Shown: positions 13,673 through 22,483, counted from the first letter of the stretch. The stretch is DNA of 64,000 nt from Candidatus Parcubacteria bacterium (GCA_023391075.1 JAEWBQ010000004.1:62001-126000), one strand, 5' to 3'. Numbers and translations: made by a program. Notes: generated by a model from the letters alone, not told the origin.

Positions 13673-14959
13673 TTACTTCGAATTCAGCTTCACCAATTCA
13701 TCAACCGTCTTCTCGGTCAGGAGTCGGTTGGCGATATCGCGTCGTGCTTCTGGGGTGTCGAGCTGACTCAGAACCTGTGGGCTATTTGCGTACTGCTTTT
13801 TATACAGTTCAACATGCTCATCAAGTTCTTTATCAGTAGCAGTCACCTTGAGTTCCTTGCTCAGTTCGGCCAGTACCAGACCAGCCTGAACGCGTGACTC
13901 AGCGATGTCGTGGACTTCTTTGTCGAGCCATTCTTCCTTGGTCTTGAAGCCCTTGCTTTCGATGTACTGGTCGAGCGTCGCACCCTGATACATCAGGTTC
14001 TGCATCATATCGGTTTCGATCGAACGCTCTTGGTCTTTAACCAGGACTTCTGGTGCCGCGACAGTACTGACATCGATAAGTGCCTTGACGAGATCGTCCT
14101 TGCGCTTTTCGCCAGCTTCACGCTCTTTTTGCTCGGTCAACTCGCGCTTGATGTCGGCTTTAAGTTCGTCGACGGTCTTAAAGGGACCAGCCTTGGCGGC
14201 AAAGTCATCATCAACCTTTGGTAAAACGACTTCCTTGAGCTCCTTGAGGGTGGTCGTAAAGGTTACCTTGGCACCCTTTAGTTCGGCCGCGTGGTAATCT
14301 TTTGGAAATTCCAGGTCGAGGTCAAATGTCTCGCCAGGCTTCTTACCAACGACCCCTTCTTCAAACCCGGGGATAAACGAGTTGCTACCGAGTACAAGCG
14401 GATAGTCGTTACCCGTGCCACCATCAAAAGCAACGCCGTCTTTCTTGCCGATAAAATCGATCGTTGCTTCGTCGGTCAGCTTCGCCTCACGCTCGACGGC
14501 TTTCTTTTCAGACATGCCGTTACGCATACGTTCGATGATTTCATCGACTTCTTTCGCAGTAACGCTGATTTTTGCCTTCTCTACCTTGAGTGACTTGTAG
14601 TCGCCAAGGGTAACCTTAGGGATGATCTCGGTTTCGGCAGTGAATTCAAGTTCTTGGCCAGGAACGTACTTCTTGATTTCAACCGCAGGACGGTCAAGCG
14701 CCTGGATGTCTTCGGCCAGATACGCCTCAGCAACGGCTTTGCTTAGCGCGTCTTCGAGCGTCTGCTCGGCAAGCGCTTCGGGATTTACGTGCTTGGCAGC
14801 AACGCTAGCCGGTACATGACCGGCACGGAAGCCAGGAGCTTTTACATTCTTCGCAAGCTTCGTCAGGGCAACTTGTCCTGCCGCTTCGAGCTCTTCTTGG
14901 CCGAGGACGATCGTCAGCTCAACCTTGGTGTCGGATAGGTGTTTTACAGTTGTCTTCAT
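13673..14959 (-). CDS. tig: Trigger factor, ribosome-bound chaperone/PPIase
   Basis: 428 residues, normal length. The N-terminal ribosome-binding domain carries the signature APGFRAGHVP (near residue 41-50), the middle is an FKBP-type prolyl isomerase domain (IDFIGKKDGVAFDGG, FIPGFEEGVVGKKPGE), and the C-terminal helical chaperone arms follow. It binds nascent chains at the tunnel exit via L23. No Shine-Dalgarno sequence is seen; a TATATT with an extended TGT lies 9 nt before the ATG, so the leader is at most a couple of nt. It is followed by a strong terminator. Confidence 0.96.
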   Translation of the reverse strand: MKTTVKHLSDTKVELTIVLGQEELEAAGQVALTKLAKNVKAPGFRAGHVPASVAAKHVNPEALAEQTLEDALSKAVAEAYLAEDIQALDRPAVEIKKYVPGQELEFTAETEIIPKVTLGDYKSLKVEKAKISVTAKEVDEIIERMRNGMSEKKAVEREAKLTDEATIDFIGKKDGVAFDGGTGNDYPLVLGSNSFIPGFEEGVVGKKPGETFDLDLEFPKDYHAAELKGAKVTFTTTLKELKEVVLPKVDDDFAAKAGPFKTVDELKADIKRELTEQKEREAGEKRKDDLVKALIDVSTVAAPEVLVKDQERSIETDMMQNLMYQGATLDQYIESKGFKTKEEWLDKEVHDIAESRVQAGLVLAELSKELKVTATDKELDEHVELYKKQYANSPQVLSQLDTPEARRDIANRLLTEKTVDELVKLNSK

Positions 14960-15010
14960 ACTTGTTCTAATATAACAGATATGAGGTGGGGCAACAAATC
15001 ACCTCTAAGA

Positions 15011-15592
15011 CTAGTTGAAATCAATCAGCCGGGCGGCACGCATCATGTAGGTCGTGCGCGGACCAGACGGACAACCCTGAGATTCGACGCTCGTTAGGCT
15101 CGCGGCGTCATCAGCAGTCTGATTGGCGACGTACCAGAACAAACCATATTTGCCCGTATTTGTGCCACAAGGATAAAACATCACTGACTGCGATCCATCT
15201 TTTACACTTGAGCTGTAGGCGGTATTTGGAGTAAATGAACTGCGCGTAAAGTTGGCTGGGATGAGATTCTGCGACCGAAGCATGTCCTCAAGAGAGCATG
15301 TATAGGCACCAGCAAAAATCCATCCTCCCGTACCGTCGCTGCAGTTTCCCGAGGCGTTCACCGCCACGGTTGAGCTCCAGCCTCCGAGTGGCCTTTGTCC
15401 TGTGTTAAGCCCCCATGTGCGTATGGCGGTCTCTAATTGCTGAGCAGCGTTTCGTGTGCGACTGTCCTGAGCACTGGCCTGAACCCCGTTATATGCGACG
15501 ATCACGATCGCAGCAAGAATAGCGATAACGATGATCACGATGAGTAATTCAACGATTGTAAATCCAGGGGTACGCCGAGACACTTTAACCAT
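15011..15592 (-). CDS. Type IV pilin-like protein
   Basis: 193 residues. The class III signal is clear: RRTPG|FTIVELLIVI, with cleavage after Gly, methylated Phe, and Glu at mature +5, followed by the long hydrophobic helix that packs in the pilus core. The C-terminal globular part has six cysteines suited to disulfides (NCSD, YTCS, YPCG, QGCPSG). It probably is a major or minor pilin used for adhesion or DNA uptake with the PilB ATPase at 48463-50085. It stands alone between tig and hisS. An inverted repeat overlaps its promoter spacer (15608-15628). Confidence 0.88.
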   Translation of the reverse strand: MVKVSRRTPGFTIVELLIVIIVIAILAAIVIVAYNGVQASAQDSRTRNAAQQLETAIRTWGLNTGQRPLGGWSSTVAVNASGNCSDGTGGWIFAGAYTCSLEDMLRSQNLIPANFTRSSFTPNTAYSSSVKDGSQSVMFYPCGTNTGKYGLFWYVANQTADDAASLTSVESQGCPSGPRTTYMMRAARLIDFN

Positions 15593-15602
15593 AACTGCTT
15601 TG

Positions 15603-15628
15603 ATGATATCACGAAATAGCTACGTGAT
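15603..15628 (-). promoter_or_regulatory. Pilin -10 box with inverted repeat
   Basis: TATCAT (15603-15608 on the minus strand) ends 10 nt before the pilin ATG. Directly upstream is ATCACG-N9-CGTGAT (15608-15628), placed like an operator between -10 and -35. Confidence 0.4.
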
Positions 15629-15672
15629 GAAAATAGCCTGATAGGTTGCTCAGAGCGACAATGCGTTTGTAT

Positions 15673-17010
15673 TTATTCGAATAAATCAGCGTCAGGATCT
15701 TCCGCGCGGTGACGACGATCCTTGACCGTTGAAACGATACGCTCGAAGCTCAGCTTTTGCTCTTGGGCAGTAGAGGTGTCCTTGAACGTGTACACTTCCT
15801 TGCTAAGCTCGTCTTCGCCGACAAACAGGATGTATGGGACGTTCTTTTTGAGTGCAGTCTTGAGCTGCTTATCGAGCTTACGGCCTGTCACATCCAGCTC
15901 GGTCTTCACGCCTTCACTACGTAAATCGGCGGCAAGTTTAGCGGCACCGTCGGCGGAATCACCTAGCACGGCGACATAGACTTCGGTCGTAGGAGGTAAT
16001 TCAGGTAAGAGCTTGTGAACCTGCAAAAACAATTCCGTCATCGTGAGGCCTGGAGCCATACCGACAGCCGAAATCGGTTCCGCACCAAACAAGCCGACAA
16101 GCCCGTCGTAGCGGCCGCCGCCGAACAGCGAGCGGTTATTGTCGGGGTGGGTGTCGAAGAATTCAAAGACGGTGCCGGTGTAATAATCAAGCCCACGCAT
16201 CAGCGTGATGTCGAACACGGCGTTCTTGACGCCGGCATTTGAGAGGTGCGTGAATAGTTCCTGTACCTCCTGGACCGCGCTATTGCTGCGAATCTCATCA
16301 GGCAGTTCACTCATGCTTTTAGCACTCAGCAGCGTGGCAATCTTGGCAAGGCCGCCTGGCGCCATGTCGTCACCGAAGATTGCGATTGCTTGATCACGAA
16401 AGTCCTCGTGCGAAATCTTGTTCTTGCGGTCGAACAGTTTGATCATGAGCTGAGCCTGGACGGCGTCGAGCCCGAGATACTGGGCCATCATGAAGTTAAT
16501 GACCTTACGATTGTTGACCTTGATGACATACATATCATCCTTCGCACCAAACGTACGCAGGAAGTCTGCACCCATCGTGATAATCTCGGCTTCGGCCAGT
16601 ACGCCGTCAGCCCCGAAGATATCGACATTCAGCTGCCAGAACTCACGTTCACGACCACGCTGCGGGCGCTCATACCGCATAAAGTTCGCGATACTAAAGA
16701 GGCGTGCCGGATATGCCAGCTCCTGACGCTTGGCTGCGACCATACGACTGACCGATGGAGTCATCTCTGGGCGAATCGCAACCGTACGGCCGCCGCGATC
16801 AGTAAATTGATACGTCTGCTCACCGACCAGTTCCTGTCCAGACTTCGCGGCATAGACTTCGAGCGGCTCAAGGATCGGCGCACCATACTCTTCGTAGCCG
16901 TAACTTTCAGCCACATGGCGCCATTTGCCAAAAATATAATTTTGGATGCGTTTTTCGGCAGGGTAATAATCGCGCGTACCCTTGTATGGCTGTGATGAAA
17001 GTGTACTCAT
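15673..17010 (-). CDS. hisS: Histidyl-tRNA synthetase
   Basis: 445 residues from the ATG at 17008-17010 (MSTLSSQPYKGTRDYYP). It is a class II synthetase: motif 1 region GAPILEPLEVY, motif 2 MRYERPQRGREREFWQLN, histidine-specific GLDYYTGTVFEF and SLFGGGRYDGLVG, and the C-terminal anticodon domain (EVYVAVLGDSADGAA). It charges tRNA-His in the cytosol. No good ribosome site is seen; TAAAAT lies 20 nt upstream. It is not linked to aspS here. Confidence 0.96.
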   Translation of the reverse strand: MSTLSSQPYKGTRDYYPAEKRIQNYIFGKWRHVAESYGYEEYGAPILEPLEVYAAKSGQELVGEQTYQFTDRGGRTVAIRPEMTPSVSRMVAAKRQELAYPARLFSIANFMRYERPQRGREREFWQLNVDIFGADGVLAEAEIITMGADFLRTFGAKDDMYVIKVNNRKVINFMMAQYLGLDAVQAQLMIKLFDRKNKISHEDFRDQAIAIFGDDMAPGGLAKIATLLSAKSMSELPDEIRSNSAVQEVQELFTHLSNAGVKNAVFDITLMRGLDYYTGTVFEFFDTHPDNNRSLFGGGRYDGLVGLFGAEPISAVGMAPGLTMTELFLQVHKLLPELPPTTEVYVAVLGDSADGAAKLAADLRSEGVKTELDVTGRKLDKQLKTALKKNVPYILFVGEDELSKEVYTFKDTSTAQEQKLSFERIVSTVKDRRHRAEDPDADLFE

Positions 17011-17058
17011 AACAGAGACAATTGTTGCATATTTTACCGCAGAGAGCAAGGACGAGCG

Positions 17059-17700
17059 TTATCCGCGCAGCTGACGATCCTCGCTCAGATGCGGACGCGT
17101 TGCATAGTATGCCAAAGACGACGAAGCCATTCGATGCTCGTTCCAGACATGACGAGCTTCCAAAAAATCTTCTGCCAGCTCCTCTCGATGCTGCACTATC
17201 GCCTCAGGTGCTGCGAGCTGCGAGCGGCGCAGTACGATGCCGACCGGTAGAACCGAGTGCTCACTCCCCAGCGCTTCTTGAAGCACAAGGCCGCCAAGCA
17301 GCCTCCGTTGCCGGTCAGTTAGCCCTAGCTCAAATATCAACAGCGTGTTTGGATTCTTGTTCGTATGACGCATATGCATGCCGACAACCGGCAGATGGTC
17401 ACTTTGAAGCTGCGCCAACCTCTTGCGTTCCTCGGCGAGCAGCTCGTTTTCTACCGGGTCGTAGCGGATGCCGTCGTTGTCGCTACGGTCATAATGAAAT
17501 ATCTTTGCATGCAGTGAGTGGAGGGTCGTGGCGCCGATCTTTGATGCCATGGGCATATCGGGGCGAGCCTCAGGGATCAAAAAACCGCGCACGGCGCGGT
17601 CAAGCTCATGGTTGGGCGTAAACCCAATACGGATCGTCTGCTCGCGACGCGGAGCAGGCTGGAGATACTCAAGCGGACTCTTGTCAATCCTAGCCGTCAT
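17059..17700 (-). CDS. Conserved-looking protein of unknown function
   Basis: 213 residues. I do not recognise a family. It is soluble, rich in His, Arg and Leu, with a possible core segment PVVGMHMRHTNKNPNTLLIFELGL and a helical C-terminal half. The paired His segments (LHSLHAKIFHY and MHMRHT) faintly recall 2H phosphoesterases, but the spacing is not convincing. It is preceded by TTGACG-18-CATACT ending 9 nt before the ATG, a very short leader, and lies 27 nt after the SpoU methylase gene. Confidence 0.7.
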   Translation of the reverse strand: MTARIDKSPLEYLQPAPRREQTIRIGFTPNHELDRAVRGFLIPEARPDMPMASKIGATTLHSLHAKIFHYDRSDNDGIRYDPVENELLAEERKRLAQLQSDHLPVVGMHMRHTNKNPNTLLIFELGLTDRQRRLLGGLVLQEALGSEHSVLPVGIVLRRSQLAAPEAIVQHREELAEDFLEARHVWNEHRMASSSLAYYATRPHLSEDRQLRG

Positions 17701-17727
17701 CGTATCTTCAGTATGGAGTATAGGATT

Positions 17728-18333
17728 CTACTTCGTCAAGCGGTATTTTTGCGTCCAGGCATACATCATAATGCCCGCCGCTACGCCGACATTTACGGAA
17801 CGGGTGCTGCCGAATTGCTCGATCATGACCATTTGCTCACTTGCGGCAATCATTTCCGGCGACAGGCCTGGCCCTTCGCCGCCAAATACCAGTACTGCCC
17901 GCTCAGGCAAGTTCACCTGCGACAGCGGTGCCGCACCAGGCTGGTTATCGACCGCGATGATATGCCGATCGCCCATAGCCGTCACAAAGTCAGCAACGGT
18001 CGCATGATGAACGATTTCGAGGTAGCGGTCCGTCACCATGGCGCCGCGCCTGTTCCAGTGCCGGCGGCCGATAATATGCACCGCCGCAACGTTAAACGCA
18101 TTTGCGCTGCGCACGATCGTCCCGATATTCAGATCATGCTGCCAGTTTTCAATCGCCACGTGGAGGCCGGAGCTCCGAGCCGTCATATCAGCCTTTATCG
18201 CCTCGACCGTCCAATAGCGATACCCGTCCTCGACGTTACGCCGGTCACCGCGAGCGAGTAATTCCCTGTCGTAGCGCGGATCATCGGGCCATGGCAGCGG
18301 GTGCGGACCGACCCCGATCTCCTGTTCATTCAT
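17728..18333 (-). CDS. SpoU/TrmH-family RNA 2'-O-methyltransferase
   Basis: 201 residues. The SPOUT knot motifs are clear: NIGTIVRSANAFNVAAVHIIG (motif 1), VLVFGGEGPGLSPEM (motif 2) and FGSTRSVNVGVAAGIMMYAW (motif 3), which together bind AdoMet and form the trefoil knot. Such enzymes methylate ribose 2'-O in tRNA or rRNA; the substrate cannot be read from sequence. It has an about 60-residue N-terminal extension. TATAAT ends 6 nt before the ATG and there is no ribosome site, so the mRNA is probably leaderless. A second SpoU gene lies at 50150-50638. Confidence 0.9.
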   Translation of the reverse strand: MNEQEIGVGPHPLPWPDDPRYDRELLARGDRRNVEDGYRYWTVEAIKADMTARSSGLHVAIENWQHDLNIGTIVRSANAFNVAAVHIIGRRHWNRRGAMVTDRYLEIVHHATVADFVTAMGDRHIIAVDNQPGAAPLSQVNLPERAVLVFGGEGPGLSPEMIAASEQMVMIEQFGSTRSVNVGVAAGIMMYAWTQKYRLTK

Positions 18334-18410
18334 AGACTCATTATACCCTCATCGACACGCGTCGTCCTGCGTGATACGCTAACAGTAGTAATACGTACAC
18401 AAGGAGCCGT

Positions 18411-19235
18411 ATGGAATCACCCGTCCCCTCATCCCGCCCCGATTACATCAACAACCCTTTTACGGTTGCGGTGCGCGGTCTCAACCTGCTGTTTCTCCAC
18501 GGCCAAAATATTGCGATACTACTGATCGTACTCGCCGTCTTAAACTACCTGCCCAATACTAACCGCTCAGCACCTACCCAGGCCGCCATACCCTCCTTAC
18601 AGGCAGCTTTCAGTGCATTGCCGATTATCATCACTACAGGAGCTGTCGTCCTCGTCGTACTCCTCGTCGTTGCCGCCATCATTAATGGTATATGCGGCTA
18701 CACGACGGCGCGTATCGCACGGGGTGAATCGGTGACGCTTTCAGAAACGATAAAGGCGGTGTTTGCCCGCTTCGGTGACGTACTTTTACTGCAGTTCTTA
18801 CTAGCCCTGAAGCTGCTTGGATGGACCCTTCTCGGCATCGTGCCGGGCGTTATCATGTCTATCCGCTACACGTTTGCGATGACCATCCTTTTCGACAAAG
18901 ATGTTACTGGGAATGCCGCGATTAAGCAGAGCATTGCCTTGACGCGGCGCAGCTGGATTACGACGTTTGGTGCCTTGACCGTCTTTAATGTCGTCACTTT
19001 CGGTATCATCACCTTACTGGTGCAGACAGCCTCATCAGCCATCCTTTACCGCCAATTCATCTCTACACCTAATGACGAGCGGCCAGCTCCGCACGGGCTG
19101 TCGATTGCCGCGTTGGTATTGTCGATTATAACGGTCGTCATTGTCGTCTTAGGGATCGCGGCACTCGTGGGGTATGGGGCGACTCACGGCTGGTTCCAGC
19201 CTGGTGGAACGGACGGCGCGTACCAAAAAGCATAG
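18411..19235 (+). CDS. Multi-pass membrane protein
   Basis: 274 residues with AAGGAG before the ATG. Five or six hydrophobic helices are visible, including NIAILLIVLAVLNYL, IIITTGAVVLVVLLVVAAI and a C-terminal helix. The middle part (GYTTARIARGESVTLSE, GIVPGVIMSIRYTFAMTIL, AIKQSIALTRRSW) resembles the DUF975/glycerophosphodiester phosphodiesterase membrane domain group, whose role is unclear. A promoter TCGACA-17-TACGCT precedes it, divergent from the SpoU gene. It ends in the bidirectional palindrome shared with tRNA-Leu. Confidence 0.8.
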   Translation: MESPVPSSRPDYINNPFTVAVRGLNLLFLHGQNIAILLIVLAVLNYLPNTNRSAPTQAAIPSLQAAFSALPIIITTGAVVLVVLLVVAAIINGICGYTTARIARGESVTLSETIKAVFARFGDVLLLQFLLALKLLGWTLLGIVPGVIMSIRYTFAMTILFDKDVTGNAAIKQSIALTRRSWITTFGALTVFNVVTFGIITLLVQTASSAILYRQFISTPNDERPAPHGLSIAALVLSIITVVIVVLGIAALVGYGATHGWFQPGGTDGAYQKA

Positions 19236-19313
19236 CAAGCGCAACTATCACCTCGCATTGCTCGTGATCCTCTAGCTTTTCGGAGCACGGAGGCTCAAGG
19301 CACATATCATACA

Positions 19314-19353
19314 CCAAAGAAAAGAGAGACCATATGGTCTCTCTTTTCTTTGG
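19314..19353. terminator. Perfect 40-bp palindrome, bidirectional terminator
   Basis: The 20 bases from 19314 are the exact reverse complement of 19334-19353. It forms a long hairpin with T-rich flanks (TCTTTTCTTT) on both strands, so it can end the tRNA-Leu gene (minus) and the membrane-protein gene (plus). Its last three bases are the encoded CCA of the tRNA. Confidence 0.8.
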
Positions 19354-19437
19354 TGCGGATGAGAGGACTTGAACCTCCACGCTCTTGCGAGCACTAGCAC
19401 CTGAAGCTAGCGCGTCTACCAATTCCGCCACATCCGC
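19351..19437 (-). tRNA. tRNA-Leu (anticodon CAG)
   Basis: 87 nt with encoded CCA. The acceptor stem GCGGATG/CATCCGC pairs fully, the T arm holds GGTTCAAGTCC, the anticodon loop is TTCAGGT (anticodon CAG) on a CTAGC/GCTAG-type stem, and there is a long variable arm as in class II tRNAs. Confidence 0.95.
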
Positions 19438-19461
19438 ATGTCGTGGAAATAATACTTACTT

Positions 19462-19490
19462 ATCGTACGCGGTTCGGACGTATTTTTCAA
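19462..19490 (-). promoter_or_regulatory. Promoter of tRNA-Leu(CAG)
   Basis: Minus strand: TTGAAA, 17 nt, TACGAT. The same hexamers and spacing occur at the rpsL promoter. The predicted start is about 18 nt before the mature tRNA 5' end. Confidence 0.7.
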
Positions 19491-19494
19491 GAGG

Positions 19495-21123
19495 TTAATT
19501 CGCGAGAGATTGATCGGCTACCCGCGATACGTCATAGTCAGGACGGAGCTGCGAGACCAGCGTACGGATATCAACCGCCTGCTTTACCCCTGGATTTAAT
19601 ATTCCATGCGGATCAAAGATATGCTTTACCGCATCGAACAGCTCACGGACTTCCTTGTCCAGTTGTCGGTATGCCACCGGCGCTTTAATGCGGCCTTCAC
19701 TCGCCTCGGCAATCACCGCACCGCGTGCGGTATCGACGATAGTTCCAAATTCATCGAGCAATTTGAAGATCTTCTGCTTGTCACTGACCTTGCTGAGCTG
19801 GAGATGTGGACGAGTATACCAGATATTGTCATTCATGTCCGCATACAGCCCGATCGTGACGTGATGCTTTGCAGCGAGAGCGTCGACGGCGTCGATGAAC
19901 GCTTCGCGGTGTTCGGTCGGGACGAATACACCGTCAAGCAGCGGCGGCGCGGACACGCCCTTGGCATCAGGCCGGAGCGTATAATTCGTCACGTCGCGAA
20001 TCGCGAGCAGCTTGCTGATATCCTCGTCATCCGAGGTCGTCACAAGCGCATCAGTCGGTTCTAGGCGTTTCAGTGCCTTCTTCAGCTGGCGCGCAGCCGC
20101 ATGCTCGCTGAAATCTTCAAATACCGCCACGATAGCAGCTCGGTGATCAACGACCGATACTGCTGCGTACGTCTTTCCCTGCTTACCAGCCTCCTGAAAC
20201 AACTCGCCATCGTAATATTCAAGAATAGACGGCTCAAGCTCATTCAGACCATCAGCTGCATCACGCGCCGCCTCGGCAGTCGGGAACGCCGCCACAAGCG
20301 CAGTACGTTTACTAGGAGCAAATTCTGCCTTCATGATCATTTCAGAAATGATACCGAGCGTACCCTGCGAACCGGTAAACAGCGGCGTAAGGTCAAATGA
20401 GCCATCAGGACGCTTAACATCACGAAGCGCCGTATAGCCAATCGCGTCACGGGTATTCTCGCCGGCGAGCTTATCGATAATTAACTCTTTGTTGTCCTCG
20501 ATCAGGTTGTCCAGCTTACGGTAGATATCACCTTCGAAACCTGGCAGTCCTTTTTTCTTGCTAAGGTCACGCTTTGACAGGCGCTCGGTTTGCAAAATGT
20601 CACCGTTTGCCAGTACTACCTCCAGCTGATGCGTCCAAGCGCGCATCGTGCCATAGCGTGCAGTACGGGAACCGCCCGCATTATTTGCCACAGCGCCGCC
20701 GATCGTACTATAGGCGTACGATCGCGGCAGAGCTGGCAGCATCATACCCTGGAGCAGAAGCATGTCGTGTAGCGCCTGCGCATTCATGCCTGGCTGTAAG
20801 CGAACCAGCTTTTGGCGCTGATCAAATTCGAGCGGCTGGTTCATGTGGGCAGTGAGTGCCAAAACGACTCCGCGCCCAATTGCCGCACCCGTCTGATCTG
20901 TACCGCTGCCACGAGCCGTAATCGGCAACACGTGCCCCTTTTCGGCCAGCTGCCAGGCAAAGCGAGCTACTTTGCGGATGTCATTGGTTACGCGTGGATA
21001 GACGACCATTTCGGGGGTTTGCTGCAGCACGCTCGCGTCCGTACTGAGCGCGGCGAGGATTGCGGGCTGAATCGAGACTTCACCAAGGATATGTTCTTGC
21101 AAGTAGGCGGCAACTTTACTCAT
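19495..21123 (-). CDS. FAD-linked oxidase (GlcD/D-lactate dehydrogenase type)
   Basis: 542 residues. The N-terminal FAD_binding_4 (PCMH) domain is clear: VLPITARGSGTDQTGAAIG, STIGGAVANNAGGSRTARYG, and LFTGSQGTLGIISEMIMK. The C-terminal FAD-oxidase C domain ends with FDAVKHIFDPHGILNPGVK. Such enzymes oxidise D-2-hydroxy acids such as D-lactate or glycolate; the electron acceptor is not visible and there is no fused Fe-S domain. The start has GAGGGAA 6 nt upstream. It would allow a fermentative cell to handle D-lactate, but the substrate is an inference. Confidence 0.88.
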   Translation of the reverse strand: MSKVAAYLQEHILGEVSIQPAILAALSTDASVLQQTPEMVVYPRVTNDIRKVARFAWQLAEKGHVLPITARGSGTDQTGAAIGRGVVLALTAHMNQPLEFDQRQKLVRLQPGMNAQALHDMLLLQGMMLPALPRSYAYSTIGGAVANNAGGSRTARYGTMRAWTHQLEVVLANGDILQTERLSKRDLSKKKGLPGFEGDIYRKLDNLIEDNKELIIDKLAGENTRDAIGYTALRDVKRPDGSFDLTPLFTGSQGTLGIISEMIMKAEFAPSKRTALVAAFPTAEAARDAADGLNELEPSILEYYDGELFQEAGKQGKTYAAVSVVDHRAAIVAVFEDFSEHAAARQLKKALKRLEPTDALVTTSDDEDISKLLAIRDVTNYTLRPDAKGVSAPPLLDGVFVPTEHREAFIDAVDALAAKHHVTIGLYADMNDNIWYTRPHLQLSKVSDKQKIFKLLDEFGTIVDTARGAVIAEASEGRIKAPVAYRQLDKEVRELFDAVKHIFDPHGILNPGVKQAVDIRTLVSQLRPDYDVSRVADQSLAN

Positions 21124-21229
21124 GAATTTCCCTCATTTGGTACTATCATACCACAAGCGCTATGCCATTGAATCGTAATGTGGCATTTTTGCTAGGCAGC
21201 TGCTAGAATAAGAAAGTTCTATTCCGTCT

Positions 21230-21314
21230 GCGCGAGTGGTGGAATTGGTAGACACGCTAGCCTTAGGAGCTAGTGCCTCCGGGCGTGAAGGTTCAAGTCC
21301 TTTCTCGCGCACCA
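21230..21314 (+). tRNA. tRNA-Leu (anticodon TAG)
   Basis: 85 nt with encoded CCA. Acceptor stem GCGCGAG/CTCGCGC, anticodon loop CTTAGGA (anticodon TAG), long variable arm and GGTTCAAGTCC T arm. TGC-TAGAAT at 21201-21209 is a likely extended -10. Confidence 0.95.
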
Positions 21315-21323
21315 AGCAAAATT

Positions 21324-21346
21324 GATCTCTTCGGAGATCTTTTTTG
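21324..21346 (+). terminator. Terminator of tRNA-Leu(TAG)
   Basis: GATCTC-TTCG-GAGATC hairpin with a UUCG-type tetraloop followed by seven T residues, 10 nt after the tRNA. Confidence 0.85.
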
Positions 21347-21391
21347 TTGGCAAACCCTAACGCTCCTTCCATAAAATGCAAATACCACAAG

Positions 21392-21814
21392 CTAGCTACC
21401 ACTCGGTTTGCAGTCGTAATACTGACTGTAGCCCGAGGGATACGTGCCCGGCCGGTAGTAGCCGGGCCACCCGGGATACGTCACGTACCCGGGATGACTG
21501 TTGTCCGGCTGCGGAGCGGGAAGCTTTTCGGGAGCGGTCGCAGGATGCGCGACCTCGGGATGGGCCTCGCCGCTTGTAGCGTGGCCTCCTCCGGAGGTGC
21601 CACCGTCAGCTGCATGCCCGCCGGAAGATTCGTGTCCGCTGCCGCCACCATGTCCGCCACCACCACCTCCCTTCTCGGGAGCGTAGATAGCGAGGGTGAC
21701 ACTATTTGTCCCGATCGCGGTAGGGGTGTCGCACGACTTCTGCTGGCCACATGCCGTCAAGGACAGCGCGGCAAGGAGTGTGATTCCAGCCGCCGTAACC
21801 AATTTGCGAAACAT
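21392..21814 (-). CDS. Small secreted lipoprotein, low complexity
   Basis: 140 residues from the ATG at 21812-21814, with AAGGGA upstream. The N-terminus has a lipoprotein signal peptide, MFRK then a hydrophobic core, and a lipobox LTAC, so the mature protein starts at Cys and is anchored to the outer face of the membrane. The middle is glycine/histidine-rich (EKGGGGGGHGGGSGHESSGGHAADGG), which could bind metal or act as a linker, then proline/tyrosine-rich (PGWPGYYRPGTYPSGYSQYY). Function unknown. It has its own strong promoter. Confidence 0.8.
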   Translation of the reverse strand: MFRKLVTAAGITLLAALSLTACGQQKSCDTPTAIGTNSVTLAIYAPEKGGGGGGHGGGSGHESSGGHAADGGTSGGGHATSGEAHPEVAHPATAPEKLPAPQPDNSHPGYVTYPGWPGYYRPGTYPSGYSQYYDCKPSGS

Positions 21815-21866
21815 ATGTTTCCCTTCTTGCAAAGATGATTTGAGGTCCGATGATCTATCAATTATA

Positions 21867-21895
21867 ATTATATCACAAAAACTGGTATTTGTCTA
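21867..21895 (-). promoter_or_regulatory. Promoter of the lipoprotein gene
   Basis: Minus strand: TAGACA, 17 nt, TATAAT. Leader about 46 nt. Confidence 0.75.
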
Positions 21896-21907
21896 TAACC
21901 AGGCACA

Positions 21908-21932
21908 AATAAAAAACGCCCGAAGGCGCCTG
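21908..21932 (-). terminator. Terminator of the recG-rsmD unit
   Basis: Minus strand: GGCGCC-TTCG-GGCGTT stem with G-U pairs, followed by a T-run. It lies 9 nt after the rsmD stop. Confidence 0.75.
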
Positions 21933-21940
21933 GACTTTCT

Positions 21941-22483
21941 CTACTCTTCTCGGCGGTAGAAGGTGAGGTGTGCGTTTCCATAACTACGATTGTCCACCAC
22001 AACAACTCCGGTTTTGGTCGGTACCTCACCCCTACCTGGGTGTGATAATATCATAAGCCCATTGGGTTTGAGTAGCCCTAAGAGCTTCTGCGCTGTGGAA
22101 AACTGAGGATCATGATACGGCGGATCGGCGAAAATAAGGTCAAATTGCGAGCTGCCAGCAGTCTCAATCCAGTTTGCAACAGTAGTACGAATCAGAGTCG
22201 TTTCGTCTTCACAATTTAGTGTTGTAATATTTGCAGCGAGTACTTTTTGAGCGATGCGGTCACGTTCGATAAACGTCGCGTGACGCGCCCCGCGACTCAG
22301 CGCTTCGAGTCCCAGTGCGCCTGTACCAGCAAAAGCATCTAGCACCTCGGCTCCATCCACGAACCCAGCCAGACTGTTGAACAGCGCCCCACGGGCGCGC
22401 TCGCTCATCGGGTGAGTCCGGGAAGTGTCGGGCGCCTCTATCTTGCGACCGCCAAATTTGCCACTGACTATACGCACATTCAC
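21941..22483 (-). CDS. rsmD: 16S rRNA (guanine966-N2)-methyltransferase
   Basis: 180 residues, normal for RsmD. Family marks: N-terminal VRIVSGKFGGRKI, MSERARGALFNSL, AdoMet-binding DAFAGTGALGLEALSRGA, and the catalytic FADPPYHDP. It methylates G966 of 16S rRNA on the 30S subunit. The GTG start overlaps the TGA stop of the gene before it (GTGA), so translation is coupled. It is the last gene of the tyrS/recG-side gene string. Confidence 0.93.
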   Translation of the reverse strand: MNVRIVSGKFGGRKIEAPDTSRTHPMSERARGALFNSLAGFVDGAEVLDAFAGTGALGLEALSRGARHATFIERDRIAQKVLAANITTLNCEDETTLIRTTVANWIETAGSSQFDLIFADPPYHDPQFSTAQKLLGLLKPNGLMILSHPGRGEVPTKTGVVVVDNRSYGNAHLTFYRREE

